Numbered from the stretch's first letter, positions 50,978 to 60,934 are shown. The stretch is 64,000 bases of DNA from an uncultured Christensenellaceae bacterium (GCA_910588615.1 CAJUOI010000008.1:1-64000); one strand, 5' to 3'. The notes: a model not told the origin generated them from the letters alone. A program made the numbers and translations.

Positions 50978-51115
50978 ATGAAAAAAGAAGAACAGGAATT
51001 AGAAGTTATCGTATATGGAGAAATAGATATTAAAAAAATCCCGAAAGAAATTTTGGATGCTTTTATTGCGGCTTTGGAGGACGAAATGTGTAAAATGCTG
51101 AAAGAAGAAAAGTAA
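50978..51115 (+). CDS. 45-residue element protein, unknown function
   Basis: A small frame starts at ATG 50978, 7 bases after the strong site GGGACGGGAGG. It encodes 45 residues, beginning MKKEEQELEVIVYGEIDIKK and ending MCKMLKEEK. A short beta-like segment and an amphipathic helix suggest a folded mini-protein. Similar tiny acidic/basic proteins commonly accompany serine recombinases in clostridial elements, but I cannot assign a function. It is divergent from the recombinase pair. Confidence 0.6.
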   Translation: MKKEEQELEVIVYGEIDIKKIPKEILDAFIAALEDEMCKMLKEEK

Positions 51116-51120
51116 AATTT

Positions 51121-51149
51121 TAATAATAGAAAACGTTAAGCACATACTG
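51121..51149 (+). promoter_or_regulatory. Possible forespore-type promoter of the Ku gene
   Basis: TAATA (51121-51125), 17 bases and CATACTG (51143-51149) resemble a SigG promoter (-35 GHATR, -10 CATWMTA). Only 5 bases separate the -10 from the ATG at 51155, so the mRNA would be almost leaderless. The ykoV/ykoU (Ku/LigD) pair in Bacillus subtilis is a SigG target, which makes the idea plausible. Confidence 0.3.
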
Positions 51150-51154
51150 TTTTT

Positions 51155-51961
51155 ATGGCATATTCGTATAAAGGCAGTATCAGTTTCGGGTTGGTATATA
51201 TTCCTGTAACCTTGCACAACAGTATCAAACAGAACGATATCGGTTTCAATATGATCGATAAGAAAACCAAGTCGCGCGTGCGGTATAAAAAGACCTGCGA
51301 GGAGTGCGACGGTAGAGAGGTCAAGCAGGAGGATATCGTAAAGGGGTTTGAGTACGAGGACGATAAATACGTCATCTTCGAGGAAAAGGATTTCGAGAAG
51401 CTCAAATCGAAGAAGGATAAGAATATCACGATAGAGCAATTCGTGGATATATCGGAGGTCGATCCTATTTATTACAATAAGCCGTATTACGTCGTTCCCA
51501 CGGGAGCGGAGAAGGCGTATGCGGTGCTTTTGTCCGCGATGGAACAGTCGGGCAAGGCGGCGATCGCAAAGACGGTGCTTGGCACAAAGGAAACGTTGGT
51601 GATGATCCGTGCGAAAGACGGGCAGATGCTGTTTAACACGCTGTTCTTTGCGGAGGAAGTGGTGAAGAATCCCGCAAAGGAAGTGAGCGAACAGGGCAGT
51701 GCTGCCGAGCTGAAAATGGCACAGACGATTATCGAGAGCATGACGGGCAAGTTCGAGCCGGAGAAGTACAAGGACGAATACCGCGAAAAAGTACAGGAGG
51801 CGATCGAGAAGAAGATCGCGGGCAAGGAAATTACCGCGCCTAAGGAAAAAGAAATCACGGTATCCAATCTTATGGAAGCTCTTACGAAATCGCTTGAAAT
51901 GACGAAGAAGCCGAAAACGCCCGTAAAGCGTGCGCCAAAGAGTAAGAAGAAGGGCGCGTAA
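51155..51961 (+). CDS. ku: Non-homologous end-joining protein Ku
   Basis: This 268-residue bacterial Ku has the core beta-barrel GSISFGLVYIPVTLHNSIKQNDIGFNMI and the DNA-encircling ring residues, including KAYAVLLSAMEQSGKAAIAKTVLGTKE and LMVIRAKDGQMLFNTLFFAEE-like sequence. A basic C-terminal tail (KTPVKRAPKSKKKG) aids end binding. It forms homodimers on double-strand breaks and recruits the ligase encoded next, whose start overlaps the Ku stop. No ribosome binding site is visible. Confidence 0.93.
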   Translation: MAYSYKGSISFGLVYIPVTLHNSIKQNDIGFNMIDKKTKSRVRYKKTCEECDGREVKQEDIVKGFEYEDDKYVIFEEKDFEKLKSKKDKNITIEQFVDISEVDPIYYNKPYYVVPTGAEKAYAVLLSAMEQSGKAAIAKTVLGTKETLVMIRAKDGQMLFNTLFFAEEVVKNPAKEVSEQGSAAELKMAQTIIESMTGKFEPEKYKDEYREKVQEAIEKKIAGKEITAPKEKEITVSNLMEALTKSLEMTKKPKTPVKRAPKSKKKGA

Positions 51962-52875
51962 TGGCGGATTTATTTCATGACAAGAACATTTCGCCCATGC
52001 TTTTGAACGAGGTCAAAGAACCGTTCGACGATAAAGACTATATCTATGAATTAAAGTTAGACGGGATTCGCTGTATCGCCTATCTCGGGAAAGGCGTTGA
52101 GTTGCAGAATAAACGGTTCAAAGAGGTAACAGCTATTTATCCCGAATTATCTGGCATGAGCAATTGCGTAAAGAAAAATACCGTGTTAGACGGAGAGCTT
52201 GTCGTATTATTGGACGGCACGCCCGATTTTTATGCGTTGCAAAAGCGCAGTCTTATGATAGACGCTTTCAGAATACGGTTGGCGGCAAAGAAAAATCCCG
52301 TGCAGTTTGCGGCTTACGATATAATCTATTACGACGGGAAAGATTTAACGGACAAGCCGCTTGTGGAACGAAAGGCAATTCTGCAAGAGAAAGTGAGCGA
52401 GGGGAACGGATTGAGTATCTCCCGCTATATCGAAGAAAAGGGAATCGCCTTTTTCGAGCTTGCCAAAGCGCAAGACCTCGAAGGGATCGTCGCAAAGAAA
52501 AAGGACGGGCTGTATCATATCGGCAAACGCACGAGCGATTGGGTAAAGATTAAAGTTATGCAGGACGAGGATCTGCTCATCTGCGGTTTTCAATCCGACG
52601 AGGACGGTATGCCCAAAGATTTAATTCTCGGTTATTACGACGAACAAGGCAAACTGCAATGCCGTGGGAAAGTCTATCTCGGTGTAAGCAAAGAGGAACG
52701 GGCAATCATCTTGAAATTTGCTAAAAAGAACACGGTCAAACGACCGTGGTTCGAGAAATACAAAAATGCGATATGGTTGAAGCCCGAGCTAGTCGGCACG
52801 GCGCTCTATATGCACAAAACGGAGAACGGCGGTATGCGCCAGCCTGTGTGGAAGGGATTGCGGGACGATAAATGA
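51961..52875 (+). CDS. ATP-dependent DNA ligase (LigD ligase domain only)
   Basis: This 304-residue ligase has the adenylation motif YELKLDGIRCIAYL with Lys32, motif III FAAYDIIYYDG, motif IV LEGIVAKKKDGLY and motif V DWVKIKV. An OB-fold follows to the end (residues about 205-300). It has no polymerase or phosphoesterase domains, unlike mycobacterial LigD, so gap filling would need other proteins. It seals breaks held by Ku. The start overlaps the Ku stop (TAATG). Confidence 0.92.
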   Translation: MADLFHDKNISPMLLNEVKEPFDDKDYIYELKLDGIRCIAYLGKGVELQNKRFKEVTAIYPELSGMSNCVKKNTVLDGELVVLLDGTPDFYALQKRSLMIDAFRIRLAAKKNPVQFAAYDIIYYDGKDLTDKPLVERKAILQEKVSEGNGLSISRYIEEKGIAFFELAKAQDLEGIVAKKKDGLYHIGKRTSDWVKIKVMQDEDLLICGFQSDEDGMPKDLILGYYDEQGKLQCRGKVYLGVSKEERAIILKFAKKNTVKRPWFEKYKNAIWLKPELVGTALYMHKTENGGMRQPVWKGLRDDK

Positions 52876-52891
52876 AGTCGATGCCGTCTTT

Positions 52892-53662
52892 TTATATATC
52901 GGTAAAAATGTTGTGTCCTTTATTGATGCTTTTATTGTTTTTCTTGAATTCGGCGCAGGAGATTCGGAATTGTTTTTTGAATACCATACATAGGTGCGAG
53001 GTGGAAGAAAATCCCGTGATTTGCGCAATTTCGTTAAGAGAATAATCGAAATTGATTAGATATTCCTTTACGTTGTTCAATTTCAGTTGCATTAAATAAT
53101 TCTTTGCGGATTGTCCCACGTTTTTAATAAACAGTTGTCGAAAATAATCGTAGTTATAACCGAGGGTATAGGCAATTTGTTCGACGGTGATATTTTGATT
53201 GGCATTGGCGTGCATATAATTCAAAATATAAGCAAAATCGCTTTTGCGTTTATCTTCCCTCGGGGAACTTCTTTGTATCTGATAGAGCAATTTTTCGGTT
53301 AAAAGATTGACGACTGCTTCGTAAAAGTAGTCTTTTCGTTTCATTTCCGTTTCTATTTCCATGATTGTATGAAGCATTTTCTCTTCCAAATCGGTGAAAA
53401 ACGGACCGTTCACAAAGGTGTGATCGGTAATAAAGCCGATGAACAAAACGACGACGGGTTCGGTTGCGCGTTCGCTGTGAATATCGTTCGCTTGCGTTAA
53501 AATAATCGATCCCGGTGAAAATTCGTATTCCATGCCGTTTACGGTCGTAACGCCCGATCCCGAAAGATAATAAACAAGTTCAAAACAGGGATGCGTATGC
53601 GGTTGTATGGCATACGGTTTTTTATATTCCTGCCTTGTAAAGAATTTTAATTCGCTATTCAT
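52892..53662 (-). CDS. AraC family transcriptional regulator
   Basis: This 256-residue protein has an N-terminal cupin-like sensor domain (PHTHPCFELVYYLSGSGV and FSPGSIILTQANDIHSE). The C-terminal DNA-binding domain is made of two helix-turn-helices: ITVEQIAYTLGYNYDYFRQLFIKNVG and LNEIAQITGFSSTSHLCMVFKKQF. It likely senses a sugar and controls the divergently or downstream-encoded carbohydrate genes (53864 to past 64000). It is on the opposite strand to that operon, with about 200 bases between them. Confidence 0.9.
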   Translation of the reverse strand: MNSELKFFTRQEYKKPYAIQPHTHPCFELVYYLSGSGVTTVNGMEYEFSPGSIILTQANDIHSERATEPVVVLFIGFITDHTFVNGPFFTDLEEKMLHTIMEIETEMKRKDYFYEAVVNLLTEKLLYQIQRSSPREDKRKSDFAYILNYMHANANQNITVEQIAYTLGYNYDYFRQLFIKNVGQSAKNYLMQLKLNNVKEYLINFDYSLNEIAQITGFSSTSHLCMVFKKQFRISCAEFKKNNKSINKGHNIFTDI

Positions 53663-53779
53663 GGTGTTGCCTCGTTACATATTATACCAAATATTGAAAT
53701 AAATGCAATAAAAACGAAGGGTAAAAGACAAAAAAGCGACTCTTTTATATCAAAAATCGGAGGTATATTCCAAACAATA

Positions 53780-53808
53780 TTGACACGGGATATGAAATAA
53801 TTTATCCT
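53780..53808 (+). promoter_or_regulatory. Promoter of the carbohydrate operon
   Basis: TTGACA (53780-53785), 17 bases and TATCCT (53803-53808). The weak -10 suits activation by the adjacent AraC-type regulator. Confidence 0.65.
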
Positions 53809-53863
53809 ATAAGCGTCCCGTAGAAGAATTTCTTTTGTGAAAGGGGACGATAAGGGGTATTTT

Positions 53864-56233
53864 ATGAAACGTAATTTTTGGAAGAAGACGGCGGTTGCGT
53901 TAAGTTGCGGACTTATCGTAACAAGTATCGGCATGGGGGGTAACGCCCTGCTGTTAAATGCCAAAGCGGAAGAAGGCGGTAGCGGCGATCCGAGCATGGT
54001 GCAAAATACCGTTTTGGAAACGCCCGAGATGACGAAAGGTTATTTGCATATTAAAAGCACAGTGTCCGATAGAACTCCTGATAAAACTTGGGATCGTTGG
54101 GACGGCTATAATTTGTCTATGAAGTTGATGCAATCCGATTTAAGCGGATTTACCGATTTTTGGTGGAATATAGAAGCCAAAGACGGTGATTATTGTAATT
54201 CCGGAAACGGCTATACGGAATGTTATATCGGGTTCAAAAAAGGAATTACAAACTATTTGTGGAGTAATCCGAGTTGGGGAACGACGGATACAAACCTTGT
54301 ATATTACAGCTCGACGTTTATGGGGAACAATTTATCGGGGCAACACGCATGGCATCGTTGCGTGAGATTGAGTGCAAAGGGCAGCGCTTGGTATACGATA
54401 TCGGCGAATAAAATTGCCATAGGTTCGTCTGATAATGACTGGGCGAATTTAACTGTTGCGGGCGAAAATAACAGCGCTTATAGCGACGTGGACTATGCAA
54501 TGGTATGGATGCCTTCGAGAACGTTCGATGCGGATATTGCAATCGGGGCGTTATACGGCGTAAAAGCGGACGGAAGTTATACGCTACTGTTCGATCCTTC
54601 ACAAGCCGAGTCGGTATCTGATGCGGGTTTGCTGACCGAAGCGAATAAATATTATGCGGAAGCCACCGTTCTCGACGGCGCGGTGAGTTGGATGATTGAG
54701 AAAAAAGAGGCAACAAAGCTAATGCCGTTGCATGACGGGATCGGAACGAACAACTATTTCGATGTTCCGATTGCAAACGTACTGCCCGAAGATATTTCTT
54801 CCTATAACGGTATCAGTTACTATATCGACAATTCCGCGAATCAACTTCCTACCGATTTGCAACTGACGATAACGGACAAAGGGGAAGACGGAACGGCGGA
54901 ACAAGCCGAACGATGGTATTCCGATAATCAAAAGTCGAGTTTCTTTTACGAGAATTCCCGAACGGCGACGGGCGACTATATTATTTTAGAAAACGGCGCG
55001 CAGATTCCCGCAGGAAAAAAAGGTACTCTCGTTATTCCGTTCTCGTCGTTCTACCAGCCTTGGGAGAGCAATAATAAAAAATTTGATCTCAATCACGTCG
55101 AAGCCACCCTTACGCTCGTCTATCACCCGCAAAATGAAAATTTTGCAAGTAATTATTCGGTCGGGGACTTCACGCTTGTGACCGACGCAAAGGCGGAGTT
55201 TAAGGAATACCGTCTGTATCAAAAAGCGGACGGAACCTATCCCGAAATTTCCGTGAACGGCGCGACGGTAACTTATTCCGATACCGCAAATATCAAGGAA
55301 ATCGACCGCGTTGCAATCGACGGAACGAGCGCTTCCGAATTGGAAAGCAAAGCGAGCGGAATTGAGAACGAAAGTTTATACGAGTATAGCAAGACGGAAG
55401 TTAAAACGGAATATACGCCCGTAAACGGCGGCGGAAACGTGAACGCCAAAGTAGTTCCCGTAACCTATTACGCGCGTAAAACCGTAACCGTTACGTTTAT
55501 GAACGGCGCGACGGAATTTGCGACGAAAAACGTGATTTGGGGCGGCACGGTGGAATTTCCTGCGGACGAACCGAACGGCGGCGAGGGCAAGGTGTTTGCC
55601 GACTGGTATCTCGGAACGGGTGAGGGAAGCGACTTTGCTTACGGCGCTTTGTTCGACGGTACCGTTGAAAAATCGAACATAACCGTCTATGCGAAATACG
55701 GTTATCGATACGTCGTAAAACATCATTTGCAGACATTAGCGGGCGACGGATATGACGAACAAACGGCGGACGCGGAAAATAAAGCTGGCGACGCTGGGTC
55801 GGAAACGAAAGCAACGGCGAAAAATTATACGGGATTTACTCCTCAAACCGTTAAGCAGGGAACGATTACGGCGGACGGCAGTACCGTTGTCAACGTATAT
55901 TACACCCGCAATTCCTATAAAGTTACATTCGACGTAAACGGAACGAAGAGCGAACAGATCGTGAAATACGGCGCAAAAGTTGACAAACCGGAAAATCCGA
56001 GCGTAGAGGGCTATACTTTCGACGGTTGGAAATTAAACGGTGAAACGTTTGAGTTCGAAACTTACACAATGGGAACTTCAGATATTACGCTCACGGCAAC
56101 ATTCGTAGAGATATCCGCGCACGGCGGACTACCTTCATGGGCGATTGCGGTCATTGTACTCGGTAGCGTTCTCGTCGTCAGTGCGGCGGCAAGTGCAGGA
56201 ATCGTTGTGTTCCTGAAAAAACGTAAGAAATAA
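53864..56233 (+). CDS. Cell-surface protein with MucBP/InlB-type repeats
   Basis: This is a 789-residue protein from ATG 53864 (AAGGGG site upstream). The signal peptide (about 1-35) is KKTAVALSCGLIVTSIGMGGNALLLNAKA. Two large beta-rich domains (about 55-430) lack a recognised family and could bind glycans. Near the C terminus are a Listeria-Bacteroides/InlB-type repeat (VTVTFMNGATEFATKNVIW), a MucBP-like segment (YVVKHHLQTLAGDGYDEQT) and a second InlB-type repeat (YKVTFDVNGTKSEQIVKYG ... FDGWKLNG). A C-terminal transmembrane helix (VIVLGSVLVVSAAASAGIV) ends in KKRKK, with no LPxTG sortase motif. It starts the sugar-utilisation operon and is likely a substrate-binding surface protein. Confidence 0.78.
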   Translation: MKRNFWKKTAVALSCGLIVTSIGMGGNALLLNAKAEEGGSGDPSMVQNTVLETPEMTKGYLHIKSTVSDRTPDKTWDRWDGYNLSMKLMQSDLSGFTDFWWNIEAKDGDYCNSGNGYTECYIGFKKGITNYLWSNPSWGTTDTNLVYYSSTFMGNNLSGQHAWHRCVRLSAKGSAWYTISANKIAIGSSDNDWANLTVAGENNSAYSDVDYAMVWMPSRTFDADIAIGALYGVKADGSYTLLFDPSQAESVSDAGLLTEANKYYAEATVLDGAVSWMIEKKEATKLMPLHDGIGTNNYFDVPIANVLPEDISSYNGISYYIDNSANQLPTDLQLTITDKGEDGTAEQAERWYSDNQKSSFFYENSRTATGDYIILENGAQIPAGKKGTLVIPFSSFYQPWESNNKKFDLNHVEATLTLVYHPQNENFASNYSVGDFTLVTDAKAEFKEYRLYQKADGTYPEISVNGATVTYSDTANIKEIDRVAIDGTSASELESKASGIENESLYEYSKTEVKTEYTPVNGGGNVNAKVVPVTYYARKTVTVTFMNGATEFATKNVIWGGTVEFPADEPNGGEGKVFADWYLGTGEGSDFAYGALFDGTVEKSNITVYAKYGYRYVVKHHLQTLAGDGYDEQTADAENKAGDAGSETKATAKNYTGFTPQTVKQGTITADGSTVVNVYYTRNSYKVTFDVNGTKSEQIVKYGAKVDKPENPSVEGYTFDGWKLNGETFEFETYTMGTSDITLTATFVEISAHGGLPSWAIAVIVLGSVLVVSAAASAGIVVFLKKRKK

Positions 56234-56281
56234 TATGGGATACGGCATAGCCGAAAATGAAAACTCCCGTAAAAGGCAAAT

Positions 56282-57208
56282 ATGAAAAAATTTATATTAG
56301 ATACCGATATGGGTGTCGATTGCGACGACGCGGTTGCACTTGCACTCCTTATCAATTACAAAAAAGCAGGAGCCTGTGAAATTCTCGGCGTTACGGCAAG
56401 TTCGACGCGCGAAGGCGCGACGGCGACCATTCGCACCATTTGCGATTATTACAAGGAAGATTTTCCAATCGGGGCGATGGCTTTGCCTGCGCTTGCCTGC
56501 GATAATACTAACAATTACGGAAAGTACATAAAAGATTTTTACGAACAAAGCGACGAAACGATGGAAGCGGTTGCGCTGATTCGGAAATTGTTGAGCCAAA
56601 CGGAAGAAAAAGCCGAAATCATTGCAATCGGACCGCTGACCAATATTGCGCGTTTGTTGCGTTCGAAAGCAGACCACTTTTCCGCGCTTTGCGGCGTGGA
56701 GCTTGTGCGCGAAAAAGTGAGCGCCATGTATGTGATGGGCGGTAGTTTTACGCAAAATTACGGACGCGCGGGAATCGAAAATCAACAGCCGTTCGGGGAA
56801 TGGAACATCTTGCAGGACGTCGAATCGGCAAAATACGTTACCGAAAATTTTCCGTCTAAAATCATTTTCTGTCCGCATGAAGCGGGAGATAAAGTTTTAA
56901 CGGATATGCAAAGCGGGAATAATCCCGTTTGGGCGTGCATGAAGCAATATGCAATTTCGGAGGGATTTTCTTATCAACCTGTTTTCCGCCGCCCGAGCTG
57001 GGATCCGATTACCTGTCTTTGCGCTTTGGAACAGGAAGCGGATTATTTTGAACGTTCCGAGCTTGGAAAAGTAATCGTCGGGATTGACGGAACGACAACA
57101 TTCCATGCGAGCGAAAACGGAAACGTAAGGATATTGCTGAACAAAGAAAATTATTTGGAGATTGCCGATAGGATCAACGGATTTATCGAGCCGATTTCGG
57201 AGAGCTGA
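56282..57208 (+). CDS. Nucleoside hydrolase family protein
   Basis: This 308-residue protein begins with the calcium-binding signature LDTDMGVDCDDAVALALL. Further family residues are IGPLTNIARLL, VMGGSF, NILQDVESAKYV and WDPITCLCAL. These enzymes hydrolyse the N-glycosidic bond of nucleosides, but family members in sugar operons may act on other ribosides. It lies in the sugar-use operon and is followed by GH2 after 2 bases. Confidence 0.85.
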   Translation: MKKFILDTDMGVDCDDAVALALLINYKKAGACEILGVTASSTREGATATIRTICDYYKEDFPIGAMALPALACDNTNNYGKYIKDFYEQSDETMEAVALIRKLLSQTEEKAEIIAIGPLTNIARLLRSKADHFSALCGVELVREKVSAMYVMGGSFTQNYGRAGIENQQPFGEWNILQDVESAKYVTENFPSKIIFCPHEAGDKVLTDMQSGNNPVWACMKQYAISEGFSYQPVFRRPSWDPITCLCALEQEADYFERSELGKVIVGIDGTTTFHASENGNVRILLNKENYLEIADRINGFIEPISES

Positions 57209-57210
57209 CT

Positions 57211-58968
57211 ATGAGAAAAGATTATCCTCGCCCCGAGCTTGTGAGAAAGGATTGGGTGTGTTTGAACGGAGAGTGGGATTTTGCGTTCGATTTCGCCAAT
57301 ACCTGCGAAGTAAAATATCTGCATTTTAATCCCACGAACAAAATCACTTATAATTTTCCGAAGGAATTTTCGAATAAGATAAACGTTCCGTTTTGCCCCG
57401 AAAGCAAGCTGTCCGGCATCGGCTACACGGACTATATCGGCGCTTGTTGGTATCGTAAAAATTTGGAATTTTCCGTAAAAGAGGGGAAACGCATTTTACT
57501 TCACTTCGAGGCGGCGTTCCATACGACAAACGTATTTTTGAACGGAAAATTCGTCGGCAAGCACAAGGGCGGTTATACGCCGTTTACCTTCGATATTACC
57601 GATTTTCTCAAAGACGGGAAGGGCGAGCTTTTGGTTCATTGCTACGGCGATTCGCGTGATTTAACGCAGCCGAGCGGCAAGCAGGAACAGCTCAATTATC
57701 CCTACGGTTGTTTTTACAAGCGGAGTACGGGCATTTGGGCATCCGTATGGGCGGAAATCGTCGAAGAGAATTATCTCAAAGATGTTTGTATTCATCCCGA
57801 TTGCGATAACGGTATTGTTAATATTTCGCTCTACCTTGCGGGGAACATGGCGAAAAAGGTTACGCTTTCGGCAAGCCTGAACGGGAAAGAAGTCTCGCGG
57901 GAAACACTAACGGCGCAGGGCGAAACGAATTTGTTGTTATCGCGGTTGAAGATCGAAAACTTTTCTTATTGGGATTTGGATAACCCCGTTTTGTACGCTC
58001 TCGATATTACGGTAAAGACGGAAACCACCGAAGATAACGTGCGTTCGTATTTCGGCATGAGAAAGCTTGAAGTCGATCAAAAGGGATTAAAGATCAACGG
58101 CAAGCGTGTGTTTCAGCGGCTCGTGCTTGATCAGGGGTATTATCCCGACGGTTTATACACCGCGCCCGACGAAGGGTGCTTTGCAGAGGATATTGCGCTC
58201 TCCAAAGCGATGGGATTCAACGGCGCGCGTCTTCACCAAAAGGTATTCGAGCGCAGGTTCTATTACGAAGCGGATAAGCAAGGCTATCTCGTTTGGGCGG
58301 AATATCCGAGCTGGGGATTCGATTATACGAGCGAAAGCTCGCTCTTGCATTATCTTCCAGAATGGTCGGAAGCGGTGGAACGCGACCGAAATCACCCGTG
58401 CATAATCGGCTGGTGTCCGATGAACGAAAATTGGGATTTGCTCGGGAAACGGCAAAACGACGATTTCATGAAACAGCTCTATCTGGAAACGAAACGGCTC
58501 GATCCTACCCGCCCCGTAATCGACGTGAGTTGGAATTATCATGTGACGACGGACTATTGGGACGTTCACGACTATACGCAAGATTTGACCGAATTTGCAA
58601 AACGGTTTGCGCGGTTCGAGGACGGAAAGGTGTTCGATTCGTGCGAACATCAGGGCGAGTATCGGGGGCAACCCTACTTTTTGAGCGAATACGGCGGCTT
58701 GAAATGGCCCGTAGAGGGCGAAGGCTGGGGATACAACACAGAGGGCGTTACCTCGGAAGAGGACTTCGTGGCGCGGTTGAAGGGCTTCGTTTCGGTACTC
58801 TATTCCAATCCGCGCATTTCGGCTGCGTGCTATACGCAGTTATACGACGTGCAACAGGAGTGCAACGGACTGTATTATTACGATCGAAAAAAGAAATTTT
58901 CTAAAAAGACGATTGAAAAAATAGCAGAGGCTATGAAAGCGCCTGCGGCATACGAAAGTGAGGAATAA
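57211..58968 (+). CDS. Glycoside hydrolase family 2 enzyme
   Basis: This 585-residue GH2 protein lacks a signal peptide and is thus cytoplasmic. The sugar-binding jelly-roll domain (1-190) begins MRKDYPRPELVRKDWVCLNGEWDFAFD and includes GACWYRKNLEF. An immunoglobulin-like domain follows (195-285). The TIM barrel has acid/base Glu in CPMNENWD (about 405) and nucleophile Glu in FLSEYGGLKWP (about 493). It could be a beta-galactosidase, beta-glucuronidase or beta-mannosidase; specificity is not readable. It probably breaks down oligosaccharides imported by the downstream ABC transporter. Confidence 0.88.
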   Translation: MRKDYPRPELVRKDWVCLNGEWDFAFDFANTCEVKYLHFNPTNKITYNFPKEFSNKINVPFCPESKLSGIGYTDYIGACWYRKNLEFSVKEGKRILLHFEAAFHTTNVFLNGKFVGKHKGGYTPFTFDITDFLKDGKGELLVHCYGDSRDLTQPSGKQEQLNYPYGCFYKRSTGIWASVWAEIVEENYLKDVCIHPDCDNGIVNISLYLAGNMAKKVTLSASLNGKEVSRETLTAQGETNLLLSRLKIENFSYWDLDNPVLYALDITVKTETTEDNVRSYFGMRKLEVDQKGLKINGKRVFQRLVLDQGYYPDGLYTAPDEGCFAEDIALSKAMGFNGARLHQKVFERRFYYEADKQGYLVWAEYPSWGFDYTSESSLLHYLPEWSEAVERDRNHPCIIGWCPMNENWDLLGKRQNDDFMKQLYLETKRLDPTRPVIDVSWNYHVTTDYWDVHDYTQDLTEFAKRFARFEDGKVFDSCEHQGEYRGQPYFLSEYGGLKWPVEGEGWGYNTEGVTSEEDFVARLKGFVSVLYSNPRISAACYTQLYDVQQECNGLYYYDRKKKFSKKTIEKIAEAMKAPAAYESEE

Positions 58969-58971
58969 GCG

Positions 58972-60912
58972 ATGACGGCAGCCGAAAAACTGAACGGTTA
59001 TTTGAACGGCGATCGGTTGCACATTCGGTATACGCTCTTGTCCGACGATATTACAAAGGGTGAAGCGCCGTTCGGAATGCCGTACCGTGATAGAAAGGGG
59101 TATTTCGACGGAGAGGGGCGTTGCGAAGAAGCGAAAGCGGATATTACCGTTTCCGACTTTGACGGTGGGATCAAAATCGAGCTTACGACTCAATCGGAGG
59201 AATTGTCCGAGTTCGGATTATCGTTTCCTTTCAATTTCATGGGAAAGAAAGACGGTGGCGGTTGGCAAAATCAATATCTGCTCAATTCGCCCTATACTTC
59301 CGAAGGGAACGCGTACAAATACTGTTATTTGACGAATCCGAACGGGAAAAATTTGATTGTGTTCTCCAAAGGGAATTGCGACGGCTGGAAGTGCGATTAT
59401 TCTTCGGAAGTTTGCCCCGGGCATTTCTTTCTCGAATTGGAATTTTTGGCGAACTTCGACAGGGCATATCATACGGGCAGTTGCAATCGCCGTTTGGAAT
59501 TGTATCTCTTTGAGGTGGGAAGTTTTGAAGATGCGGTCGATAAGGTCTGCAATACGCTTGAAACCTGTGCGCTGACTTACGAAAAGAGCTTTGTGAAAAT
59601 CGGGGAAACGATTACGCTGAACGTTCACGGAAATTGCGGCGAGGTGCGTTGCGGCGGAAAGAGCTATCGCCCGAAAAACGGGACTGTAAAAGCGCTTGCC
59701 GAAGAATACGGTTTGATTTCCGCCGTTCCCTATTGCAAGGGCGAGCGGGGCATGGAAGCTACGTTTTATGCTTACGACGATATTGCGGCTTGTTACAAGC
59801 GGGCAATGAACAGCGTTTCAAAGGAAGATTTAAGTTATACCGACGAAAATCTCTGCGAACATCAGTGCTGGGAATCGGCAATGTTACGTTACATGGCACG
59901 ATACGGACAACGTGCAGAGTATTGGGATAAATTGATTCCCGCGCTTGAAGTTATTACGGAAAAGGACGAGCAAAAAGCGATTCCCCGCCGCACGATATTT
60001 TATAAAGAACACAAGGGTGCGCCGCCTTATTCGATCTTCGAATCGGGGCGGATACAGGAACAGCTTTTCGGCGTTACCATACTTTTAGACGCATATCGCT
60101 TGACGGGCGAGAAAGAATATTTGAAATATTTCACGGGCGCGCTCGATTGCGTTTTGGAACATCATTTCGATTACGGTATGATTTACACAGAATTTCTCAA
60201 CGGCGAGAAAGAGGATTATACCACGGTGTGCTGTTTGATTATCCCGTTCGTCGCTGCGGCTTTGACGTTACAGGAAGAGGATCCCGCGGTTGCGAAAAAA
60301 TACCGCGCGGCGGCGGGGGAGATTGCCGAATATCTCTACCGCAGAGAAAGTTTTCATACCGAGGCGTTTGTTTCCGACAAGACGGAAGCGGAAATGGAGG
60401 ACGGTTCGATTTCCTGCACCGCATTATCACTGTTATACTACTGCGCGAAGATTGAACGCAAAGAGGAATATATTGCCCGCGCAAAAGAAATTCTTGATCT
60501 GCATGAAGCATGGGTAACGCATACGCCGATCGCGCCCTGTTTTCATTCCTCGTTGCGTTGGTGGGAAACATTCTGGGAGGGCGACGGCACGGGACCTTCG
60601 ATTTGTTTCGGGCACGCTTGGACGATTTGGCGGGCGGAAGCGGACTATTGGTATTGGTTTTTAACGAAGGACGAACGGTACAAAACGAAGGCGTTAAACG
60701 GTTTTATGAGCAATTTTTCCAAGGCGGAAAAGAACGGAAAAACTTATGCGTGTTACTTGCTCGACTATATTCCGGGCGGAGGATTTCACACCGATTGCAA
60801 AGATACCGTTTTGGAAATTCGGCAGGGGAAACCGAAGAGGACGGACAGCGGACTTTCGCGTTACGTTTGGGTGAGGGCGCACGAAACGGTGTTAAGCGAC
60901 GGTTGTCTGTAA
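58972..60912 (+). CDS. Six-hairpin glycosidase-like protein
   Basis: This 646-residue cytoplasmic protein has an N-terminal beta-sandwich of about 250 residues, then an alpha/alpha-barrel region rich in Trp and Tyr, including CWESAMLRYMARYGQ, IFESGRIQEQLFGVTILLDAYRLTGEKEYLK and HSSLRWWETFWEGDGTGPSICFGHAW. The latter half resembles the (alpha/alpha)6 fold of glycosidases and lyases. I cannot name a GH family. It follows GH2 after 3 bases in the same operon, so a role in the same glycan breakdown is likely. Confidence 0.65.
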   Translation: MTAAEKLNGYLNGDRLHIRYTLLSDDITKGEAPFGMPYRDRKGYFDGEGRCEEAKADITVSDFDGGIKIELTTQSEELSEFGLSFPFNFMGKKDGGGWQNQYLLNSPYTSEGNAYKYCYLTNPNGKNLIVFSKGNCDGWKCDYSSEVCPGHFFLELEFLANFDRAYHTGSCNRRLELYLFEVGSFEDAVDKVCNTLETCALTYEKSFVKIGETITLNVHGNCGEVRCGGKSYRPKNGTVKALAEEYGLISAVPYCKGERGMEATFYAYDDIAACYKRAMNSVSKEDLSYTDENLCEHQCWESAMLRYMARYGQRAEYWDKLIPALEVITEKDEQKAIPRRTIFYKEHKGAPPYSIFESGRIQEQLFGVTILLDAYRLTGEKEYLKYFTGALDCVLEHHFDYGMIYTEFLNGEKEDYTTVCCLIIPFVAAALTLQEEDPAVAKKYRAAAGEIAEYLYRRESFHTEAFVSDKTEAEMEDGSISCTALSLLYYCAKIERKEEYIARAKEILDLHEAWVTHTPIAPCFHSSLRWWETFWEGDGTGPSICFGHAWTIWRAEADYWYWFLTKDERYKTKALNGFMSNFSKAEKNGKTYACYLLDYIPGGGFHTDCKDTVLEIRQGKPKRTDSGLSRYVWVRAHETVLSDGCL

Positions 60913-60934
60913 AAATAAGGATAAGGAGGAAATT

